Source of the DNA: Eustoma russellianum
Taxonomy: Eukaryota; Streptophyta; Magnoliopsida; Gentianales; Gentianaceae
Direction: 5' to 3'
Length of the DNA stretch: 64,000 bases
NCBI GenBank assembly: GCA_036186865.1
Contig: AP025065.1
Coordinates: 7,262,300 to 7,326,299, forward strand
The notes below the pieces were generated by a model that was not told the origin of the DNA, made no database searches, and was given only the letters and a program-made list of their open reading frames with translations. Below are positions 55,467 through 64,000 of this stretch, piece by piece (position 1 is the stretch's first letter; the number at the start of each line of letters is the position of its first letter). Position numbers and translations under genes: made by a program.

Positions 55467-56627
55467 TATATTGCCTGAATTGGAAGATGAGAGCATAATT
55501 GCTCTAGGAAAAGGACTGGACATTGTTGTATTTTCTCAAAAGGAAAGGACAAAAAAACCAAACAAACAAACAAAAAAAAAAAAAAAGGATTCTTGAGGAG
55601 CTCTAGACATAATTAATTACATGAATATTCCATAGAGTTTCTAGAAGAAGGCATATGTGTCTTCTAAACGCAGTTTATTTGATAGGAAAACAATTTAGGA
55701 AAAAATGTATATCCTCAACGTCAATATGTCACGACAGTGATAAAGTTCATTTGTTTAAAAAAGAATGATAAAAATTCATTACGCAACCACTTATGCTACC
55801 GACGTGTCTACATAATAATTTTGAATAAAATTTATACACGTTCGTTTAAACTAAAAAAAATTGATATTTTATTAGACTCGCTTCATTGCTTTAACATATG
55901 TTAAATAATTTAAATTTAAACTATGATAACTTGTCATAAAGTGATTGATGTGAACAACTTTTTTTTGTTTAGAAAAGTTTAGATGAGGAAGTTTTTTTAG
56001 TTTATGTTTATGACATACCACCAGTCTTACTAAACAATTGTTTTAACGAAAAATTTAGACATGAAAAGATTTATTTAGGTCAAGATATACCAATAGCTTT
56101 ATCGAGTACTTATACCAAAATTTACAACTTACATATAGAAAAGGAATGCTATCAAAAAAAAAAATTTAAACATAAGTCGCAGAAATCTTACGAATTGAAC
56201 CGATGTTCGTTGGCCTTGGTATGAACACCCTAACACATAACTTGACATAACAATTCAAAATTATTTGTTTGTTAATGTATTAAATTTTTACTGTATGAAA
56301 AAATTGTCTTTAAGTTAAACTTTTTTATTATTTCTTTAATCAATGTAAATTAAAAAATCAATTTAATGTTAATTAAAAGATTTTATTAAAACTTTAACTA
56401 AAATATATTAATACTAATTTTTTTAAAAAGAAAACATATTATAGAAACAAAATCAATAAAAACTGTAGTAATATTTTTTTTTTTTTACGGACGATGGGGT
56501 ATTTGGTTAAAATTAAACGAGTTGTCGGCCAGGTCGCTTACGTCCAAAGCAAAGGACTAAAACAATATTCCGACAAATTGGAAGGGCATAGGTGTAATTA
56601 GAAAACGCGTTAGGTCGGCCGCTCGTC
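55247..56627. other. Intergenic upstream of the MSRCF-type gene
   Basis: AT-rich with an (AT)n run at about 55421-55462 and an A run near 55570. No credible ORF. Confidence 0.6.
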
Positions 56628-56635
56628 TATATAAA
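56628..56635 (+). promoter_or_regulatory. TATA box of the MSRCF-type gene
   Basis: TATATAAA in CGTCTATATAAAG, 289 bp before the ATG. A TTAGGGTTT telo-box-like word occurs in the first intron (57144-57152); such words are common near the start of housekeeping plant genes. Confidence 0.65.
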
Positions 56636-56916
56636 GAACCCAGCGCAATAGGTTGGGGTTACGCTATTTTCCTTTATTTTTGCTGGAGGTCTTCAAATCC
56701 GTTTACGGGAGGCCGAGAGCGCGTAACCCTAGGTTTCTTAAATCTATAGATCTAGGCTGCAATCTGCATATTGATATTCAATTTCACGTATTTTGCCACT
56801 TGGCTATCGGTTTGGTGTCTACTTACTAGTGATTTGGTTTATTGTGGGAACAAATCTTGGTGAATCTGCGAAAATTCTTGAATTGTGAATCGATACGGTT
56901 TTGCTGTGTATCAAGG

Positions 56917-59648
56917 ATGTCTCGGTGCTTTCCTTACCCTCCTCCTGGGTACAAATTGAGTAGAGAGAGCAACGAGTCCTTGATCGAATCGATTAAGGTT
57001 TGTTGGATAGAGCACTTGATTTATGTATTTGCTGCCCTTTGTCCATATGGATGTGATTGTCGATGTCATAATCGAGTACATCAGCCGAACCTGTGGAACC
57101 TATTGCATGTTCTATTTAATAAAGTTTTGCATGATTTACGGACTTAGGGTTTGTTTCTGAAATGTTCTCTAGTGATTGAATGGATTGTTTAGATTTTCAT
57201 ATTATTGCAACGGGAGTTGAGTCGTTGGACCCCTATATTAGGCTGTTATCTTCCATGAACTATCATGAAACAAAGGTGAGGGACGGGAACCATAGGTTAA
57301 AGAGCAAAGGCAAGCAAGGGCGAGTAGATTAAAAAGCAAAGGAGGGATGCTTGCTCTCCTTCGGTTATGCTAGTTTGAGAATCCGAATGCAGGGTTCCTG
57401 ATAGGCTTAGGTTGATATTTCTGTAGTTTGAGTTTATCCCTGTTTGGGATCGACTCTGAGCTGTTTAATTGGCATTAGCTGGAAGGGTACTGGTTGGATT
57501 GGGCAAGTATTGGATAGAAAGCTGAGTTAGTAGGGTTGAGCGTCTATTACTGTAGCGTCTCCTGCAATCCAAATGGCTGAATTGGTTGAATTGACTGTTG
57601 TGGATGGTTAAGTTGTGATTTTGTGAGAAGCACGGAGGACAAAGGGTATCCGTCTTACTTTAATGATATACGTTTGTCATTAGGATTCTGATAGGGATAA
57701 TCTCAAAATTACATGGAACTGGTTGACTAAGAAAACAACAGCTTTTTTTATTCTGACGTACAAGTCATTTTGGGAGTACAAGTATTGTTTTCTTAGTCTT
57801 TCTGGTTCTGGATGTTTAATGTGGTTATCAAATTGACTGAACTGATATTTGTTATGAAGGGTGGTTGATGTGGTATGAACTTATTGTTATAGGAGTTGCC
57901 ACGGGCTAAATTTAGGCTCTTGTCTTCAAGGTTATGTGTGAGAAGTAATTGTGTTAAATGGTAGTTAACTATCATAACTAAACCAAAATATTTTAAGTAT
58001 AGGTGTCCCCCCCCCCCCCCCCCCCCAAAAAAAAAAAAAACCCCTCTCCTTCGAAGCAGTAAATGAAAAAACACAAGTAGGTAAACAAGATCAGAAATGA
58101 ATGATTTAGAGGGGAAAAAAAGGGATTTCAAATTTAATCCAAAATCTGAACTTGGCTGAAAGCCTATTAACATGAACCTGAATTTGATTTGACTTGTGTT
58201 TGAGATTGCAGTTGTCCTGAAAAATTTGTGTATGTATAGTCATTGACATGAAAAGTAGTGTTTGATTGTGCAATCCCGATCTTCCAAGCATTTTCTGCTT
58301 GGTAATGTATGATCCCCCTCCCCCCCCCCCCCCCCACACAAAAAAAAACAAAAAAAAGAAAAGAAAAGAAAATCTCTCTCTTCTCTGATTTCGTGTGTCA
58401 ACACCTTGTCGGGTGTCTTGTGTGTACTATGTTTTTTTTTTCCCTTTTTTTGGGGGTGGGGGTGTTTGAAGGTGAATTTATGTTGTCCCTTAGTGAAATG
58501 CAACTGCCCGTCATGTAAAACTATCATGGTGTTAGATGTGCACAAGTTTTGGTCATGTTGCTATCTGGTCTTCCCTGTCCCAAATCTAAATTTGTTCTTC
58601 TGGTGCTTTAAAGCTCCAGAGGGAGAGGGAAAAGGCCAGGGCAGAAAAGAAGAAAGAAAGGAAAAGGGAGAAGAAGGAGAAAAAGAAACTGAAAGGAGAA
58701 AAGGCCCAGAAAGCCAGCAGTATCAGCTGTGATGTGTACGGCATTCTCAAAAAAGCTGGTAAAGAAGAGAATGAGCAATTGGAGAGGAGTGGTATTACGG
58801 AAGAACATGAGCTACCTGTTAATTCACAAAATCCAACCAATTCCTCGGACAGCACGCAGAATAGCAACAAACGCAAGAGGCATGAATTTCCTCCTAATGG
58901 TTGTAATACAGGAGGTATGTCTTCCATTCCATCCTCCTCCAAATTTGAAAGAAAAAGGGTGGGGGGGGGGGGGTGGGGGGGGGAAGAGAAGTGGGAGAAG
59001 AACAATATTAATAACACTCTTTCTGATAACAAACTGTTTGGTTGCATTGTGTGGTGATTAAGCTATTCTTTTGTATCAGGCAACATTATCAGGTTCAGAT
59101 TGCCCTCTCAAGGGCAGCGCACACAGAGAAAAATTGATATTAATGTTGATGAGCTCCGGCCGACTTCCGGAAGGACTGTTTCAATTAACAAATATGAGAA
59201 TGTAGGGGCCAGCAGAGCCCAGTCAGGCGAATTGTACCCTATTCCCATGCCGACTGCTGCTGACCCTCAGTTGCCGTCTCTTGGACTAAACAAAGAATCA
59301 AGCCAGGAGTCGCCTCAGCATATTGATGATTCTCTGGAGAAGCATCATGATCATGTCTCTAGGAAAGCCAAGAAGCAGCATAGAGCTGCAAAGAAGTATG
59401 AACACTTGATTGATCGTATTCCCCTGCTACAACCTAATGGGTTAATGGACTACGATGAAGATTGGTTGCATAAGAAGAATCTGCAAGAGCCAGGTGTAAA
59501 AGTGCACAGGGAGACTGTTCAAGAGTCGGATGGAAAAATTAAAACCCATAACCAAATGTCCTGTGCCAGCAGTTGTTTGATGTGGCCTCGAGCTGAATAC
59601 CTGCGTGAAACTGATATATTCGCCTTACCTTATTCCATCCCTTTTTGA
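56917..59648 (+). CDS. Plant-specific conserved protein of unknown function (MSRCFPYPPPGY type)
   Basis: Three exons: 56917-56997, 58614-58914, 59080-59648, giving 316 residues. The N-terminus MSRCFPYPPPGY is a signature of a plant family with no known biochemical role, often annotated as uncharacterised or after low-complexity matches. Residues 28-60 are a Lys/Glu/Arg-rich basic helix-like stretch; a second basic patch (KRKRHE) is near residue 119; the C-terminus has the family-typical WPRAEYLRETDIFALPYSIPF end. No signal peptide or membrane segment; nuclear location is plausible from the basic runs. Intron 1 is 1.6 kb and carries runs of C, A and T near 58010 and 58321. An alternative acceptor 6 bp downstream (exon from 58620) would also stay in frame. 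ATG chosen because it starts the conserved N-terminus. Confidence 0.85.
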
Positions 59649-61305
59649 CTTTTTAAACAACTCTAATGTCAAAGGGAGGTCTACAGGAGGCCTCTTCTGG
59701 AAAGAAGAGGCTGGTCAATGATCACGTGCCGCCCCAACATTTTTTGGCTCACGATCAAATGGTTGCTGGTTGTGCTGTTGCCGCGCTAATTCCTTGGATG
59801 GACTAGCTTGGGTGTTGATCGTGGGGGAGATGTGCGTGAGTCTATATGATGATTCTCGTGAGCTGCTAGTTTGGATTTGCTGCAGTTGTCTTAGCAGTAG
59901 CTATCAGCAGACTTGATTGTGTATGTTGATTTGGCAGGAGCAATATTTCCTGTATTTTTAGCCGGGACGTTATGTTTCTTAACATTTGACTCGAGTAATA
60001 GATGAGGAAGCAAATATCTTCCTTGATGCGAGGTTTTCTATATGACGAGCAATAGGCAGGATGATTTTTGTACCTGCCCTTTGGCATCTATTTGTGTACA
60101 GATTACGAACAGGTCTCTCTTTCTTCTCTTTCTTGTGTGTTTGGTGGAATCCGTACTAAATCGTACGTTGACAAAGATATCTTGATAATTAAAATTTTTA
60201 AATGGCTTTTAAAAAGATACGAAGAAAAACAAAGAATACACAGTACGACAAACATGAATAAAACGAACAAAAATAAAAAAAAATAATAATCAATCATACC
60301 TATTATATCGTAAAAAAAATTAATAATATAATTAATAATAATAAAAAAACGTTAATAAACTTTTGTATGAATACGAACTTTTTTAGATCTGTTGAGCTTA
60401 ACTCTTACTTGACCAATAATGGTAGATCAATGGAAAGTTTTTTAAATAACTTAAAAATGAATTTAGATGCTCACTGAATTGGTTGGGATAAGAACACTTT
60501 TAAATTAGATAAGATAACTTTTAAATTAGTGTACAATGGTCGGTTTGATGGTATCGATCGATCTTTGATCAATTTATTTCAGAACTGTTAGAACCCTAGT
60601 GTACAACGATTGGTTTGATAGTATCGACGATCTTTGATCAATTTATTTCAGAAATGGTATTTACCGATCTTTGATCCATTTATTTCAGAACTGTTAGAAT
60701 CCTAGTGTACGATAATCGGTTTGATGATATGGATCGATCTTTGATCAATTTATTTCAGAACGGTTAGAACCCTTGAAAACAGTCGATGCATGGCGGAAAA
60801 TTTCTATTACAAACTCTATTAATTGTTACTGTCGTAACTTTAAATGAAGAAAAGAGGCGGTTAGAGGTTTATTGGTGAGGGTAGCGTTGCAAGGGTTTTC
60901 TGTATGTGAAGATCCTTTTTTGTATATATATAAATAACATTTGGAGGGGAAAACGAAGTTCGTTTTTTCCCCTCTGGATCAAATGCCAACGGGTCCATTT
61001 GATGAACATTTCTGCCGAAAGCCATAAAAAATGATAAAAAAAGAAGTTTAAAAGTTTCATGGAAAACCGTTGGTACAAGTTAATATATCGTATGTGCAAT
61101 GGAAACTGATTAAAATATATCATCTGGCCATTGCAATTAGTGTGAGCTGCAGAATTCCAAAAACCCAGCTAAGTCCGGATTTGGTTCTCTCCTCTTCTGC
61201 TGTCTTTTTAAACAAAGAAATGATAGTGAACAAATTAAGATTCATAAAAAAAAATTGACAAAGCTTGTGACTACTGTTTCACAGAACCATCTTGTATGTA
61301 TTATA
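59649..61305. other. Intergenic between the MSRCF-type gene and ABCB gene
   Basis: The first few hundred bp are probably 3' UTR of the upstream gene. Otherwise AT-rich, with a tandem repeat at 60529-60773. No credible ORF. Confidence 0.6.
60529..60773 (+). repeat. Tandem repeat of about 70-105 bp, three copies
   Basis: Unit begins GTGTACAATGGTCGGTTTGA, then TATCGATCGATCTTTGATCA, then a TTTATTTCAGAACTGTTAGA word. Copies at about 60529-60600, 60600-60706 (with a partial internal duplication of the TTTGATC…TTTCAGAA part) and 60706-60773. Confidence 0.85.
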
Positions 61306-61413
61306 CTCCCTCCGTCTTACAAATAGTCTCTTTTTATTTTTCAACATATGTAAATAGTGTTTCATTTGAAGTTTAAAGAAAAAAAGGGGCAATATTTTTG
61401 GGGACAGAAGGAG
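61306..61413. mobile_element. Stowaway-like MITE (108 bp)
   Basis: Begins CTCCCTCCGTC and ends GGACAGAAGGAG, an imperfect terminal inverted repeat typical of Tc1/mariner Stowaway MITEs, flanked by TA on both sides (61304-61305, 61414-61415). No coding capacity. It lies 63 bp beyond the ABCB stop codon, probably within or next to that gene's 3' UTR. Confidence 0.85.
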
Positions 61414-61476
61414 TAGTATCTATAGGATTTCATCTGAATTAAAATTTTGCAAAAGATATGTTGCTTAGAGTGCCTT

Positions 61477-63947
61477 TCATTTCTCCTGCTGTAGGCTAAC
61501 TAGCTGAGAATATACGCTACCCGTCCTGCTTATGAGCTGTTCATGGCTACCACTTTCTACAATTTTGCCTTGTTGCAGTACTGAGATTGTATCAGCATCA
61601 CGTATCGTGGACAATCTATGTGCAATCATAATTGTAGTTCTTCCTTCCATCAGACTATTAAGAGCTTCTTGAACCTCTGATTCTGAGGCGGAGTCCAAAG
61701 CGCTTGTTGCTTCATCTAAAAGGAGGATGCTTGGGTTTTTAAGTATTGCTCTAGCAATTGCTACTCTTTGTTTCTGCCCACCTGATAGCTGCACTCCCTT
61801 CTCGCCCACTTGTGTTTGGTATCCATCTGGTGTTCTGCTGATGAATACATGAGCATTTGCTGCTTTTGCAGCTTTCATTATTTCAATTTCTGATGCTTCT
61901 TCATTCCCATACTTAATGTTCTCGTATATACTGGTAGAGAATAAAACCGGCTCCTGTTGCACTAGGCCTATTTTCAATCTTAAGGATTTCAAGTTCAGGC
62001 TTTTTATATCATGTCCATCTATTAGTACCATGCCTGACAATGGGTCATAAAATCTCATCACCAGAGATATAACACTACTCTTCCCTGAACCACTTTGTCC
62101 CACAATCGCCATACTATTGCCTGCTGATATTTTCAAATTCAAGTCCTCGAAAATTGGTATTCCAGGTCTTACCGGGTAATGGAAGCTGACATTCTTGAAC
62201 TCTATGTCTCCCCTGATTTCAGATACTAGCTTTGCTGTAGGATCATCAGAATTTATGGCTGTTTCCCTGTAAAGAATGTTAAAAACTGACCCCAGTGCTT
62301 GTGAGCCTTTTACGATGTCAGGAGCGAGAGCAAGTGTTTCTGCCACTGAAAAGGCTGTGACAATTAGAACCATGAAGGACTTGATGATGTCTCCAAAGTC
62401 TGAGCTATTGTGCTTTATCAGTAATGACGCATACCAGAGTCCAATAGCGTATGAACAAAAAGAAAAGAGTTGTGACACACCAAAACAGAAACCCGATATG
62501 TGGCCACGTAAAACAGCTTTCTTGTTTGGCTGTTTCAGCTCAGACGTAAATTGAAATGATATCCTTTCCTCAGCCCCAAATGCTGCAACAGTACGAATAT
62601 TTGCAATGGCTTCACGAGCCACTGCAGTTGCTCGATAGTAAGCTGTGCCGTAGTTACCTCCAAAGCCTTTCAGAAATTGTTGCTGCACATTACAAAAATA
62701 CACATTTCCTCTTTAGAATTGAGTATTCATCAACAGTAAGAAGTTTGCAATGAAATAAAGTTCAATGTCCTTGTGTCAACATGGCACACAAAGATAATGA
62801 AATTCGACCAAATTTTCCTGAGATGATTGATGAAGTTACCTCAGCAATTGAAGCTGCAATTAGAAGAGGAAATGTGGCAACCACAACTGATGCAACCCTC
62901 CAACAGAGAGAAAAGGAAATGGCGAATGCTGTCAAAGTAAGAGCTACGTTTTGTACAATTGTGGACAGACGGTCAGCCAATGTGGTGCGTACTAATGTTG
63001 CATCTGCTGCCAACTTGGATATGAGTGAACCAGTACTATTCTCGTCAAAATCAAACCAACCCACCTCGTTCTGGAGGATAGCTGGAAAACAGAAAATCTA
63101 GTTAGAGAAAGGGGGGGAAATGGCAAGTGGCATTCAATCAATAGACGCCAAATGAACAGAAACCTTTGAACATGTGCAAGCGCACTCGAGCAGTGAGACG
63201 CTCGCCCATTAAGGTGTAGAAGTAGTGCTGCAACAGATATATAGGAATGTTTAGAATAGCTATCGCAACAAAGATGACCGAAACCCTCTGAACCTCCCGT
63301 TTAATATTGGAATCAACTTGAGCATAAAAAGCAGTCAATATGTGTGTGATCCCAAGGGCAAATAGAGGCGCTTCCACACCTGCCAGAGCGGCCCCAACTG
63401 ATCCAAGTATGGCGAATGGCCACTCGGGCGCATTTAGCTTGATCAGATTCCATATGGATGGATCAGAGCTTGACTTCGGCATTTCCTCTTTATTAGTTGA
63501 CTGCAGTTCCCCTGCAGTGATCTTCTTATACTCCACATGAGAGTAAGTACTTTGGACATCATCCCTAAAGCTACAATCACCTGAACTTTTCCCGATATTT
63601 TCTACTGGACTTTCTGAATGTTCTGATACTTGCATACTCACTAGAGATGCATAATTACCACCTTTAGACATCAATTCCACATGAGAACCAATTTCCGCAA
63701 CCTGGCCATCTTTTAGGACGACTATTTGATCTGCATTTCGAATCGTAGACAATCTGTGTGCAACAATAATTGTTGTTCTGTTTGACATAAGAGTGTCAAG
63801 TGCCTTCTGAACAATTTGCTCAGATTCTGCATCAAGCGCACTTGTTGCCTCGTCCAACAGTAATATTTTTGGGTTCCTTAGCACTGCCCTTGCAATTGCA
63901 ATTCTTTGTTTCTGTCCTCCAGAAAGCTGGGTACCTCCTTCTCCCAC
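61477..63947 (-). CDS. ABCB13/14-like: ABC transporter B family, ABCB13/14 type (3' part only)
   Basis: The window holds the last three coding exons on the minus strand: 63164-63947, 62840-63081 and 61477-62682, giving 743 C-terminal residues of a full-size (TMD-NBD)2 protein; the first part lies beyond the window end. In order: end of NBD1 with signature LSGGQKQR and Walker B LLLDEATSALD; a linker; TMD2 (NAPEWPFAILGSVGAALAG…, HYFYTLMGERLTARVRL); then NBD2 with Walker A GQSGSGKS, Q-loop (LVQQEP), LSGGQ, Walker B and the AHRLSTIRDAD switch. All catalytic motifs are intact. ABCB13/14-type proteins are plasma-membrane exporters or importers; auxin and malate are reported substrates in Arabidopsis. 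Substrate here is not deducible. Splice sites are GT..AG and in frame; the 5' edge at 63947 is a real acceptor. Confidence 0.95.
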
Positions 63948-64000
63948 CTGTAATCACCAAAATGTCAAATTTGAACCTCCATTGCATTGCTCTTGATATA

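Noticed and set aside
58586..59061. ORFs over 100 codons overlapping exons 2 and 3 of the MSRCF-type gene
   Set aside because: Other-frame shadows of the exons and of the G run at 58960-58982.

Overview
The window is plant nuclear DNA, almost certainly from a eudicot. It is AT-rich and has intron-split host genes with GT..AG junctions. The host genes belong to plant families: an alpha-expansin, a class III peroxidase, an SBT5.2-type subtilase, an ABCB13/14-type transporter and a plant-specific 'MSRCF' protein. More than half of the sequence is LTR retrotransposons, several of them nested. No RNA genes and no CRISPR arrays were seen. There are two runs of N, at 5678-5777 (100 bp) and 43350-43359 (10 bp).

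Layout. 1-4082: 5' part of a Copia (SIRE-like) element A, with LTR end, primer site and gag, cut by an inverted Ty3-like LTR that starts at 4083 and runs towards the N gap. 5778-7360: nothing recognised. 7366-23393: a decayed Copia element B with 256-bp LTRs and CCAAC target duplications. It contains a nested 10-kb Sirevirus-like Copia element C (9432-19502, TTTAT duplications, 1.36-kb LTRs, an extra env-like ORF) and a TRIM element D (20942-21328, CTACA duplications). 25210-26581: expansin gene. 27082-33132: Copia element E, nearly intact, with LTRs that look identical. 34160-36493: a solo LTR F with GTAAC duplications. 39010-40820: peroxidase gene. 42525-46366: subtilase gene. 46552-55241: element G, a non-coding element with LTRs of about 2.8 kb and a Ty3-type 3' end, CATCC duplications. 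56917-59648: MSRCF-type gene. 61306-61413: a Stowaway-like MITE. 61477-63947: the 3' half of an ABCB gene on the minus strand, running off the window end.

The host genes are not an operon or an obvious cluster. Expansin, peroxidase and subtilase all carry signal peptides and act in the cell wall or apoplast, but nothing in the sequence shows that they work together. The most unusual signals are in the transposon non-coding DNA. Solo LTR F has a row of small hairpins with a nearly constant loop (TGTACGGG) whose stems differ from copy to copy yet stay complementary. The inverted LTR next to element A has 11 copies of another hairpin unit. Element C has clusters of a 20-bp palindrome (GACATCGATCGATCGATGTC) in both LTRs and again just upstream of its env-like ORF, where one copy carries a symmetric double change that keeps the dyad.
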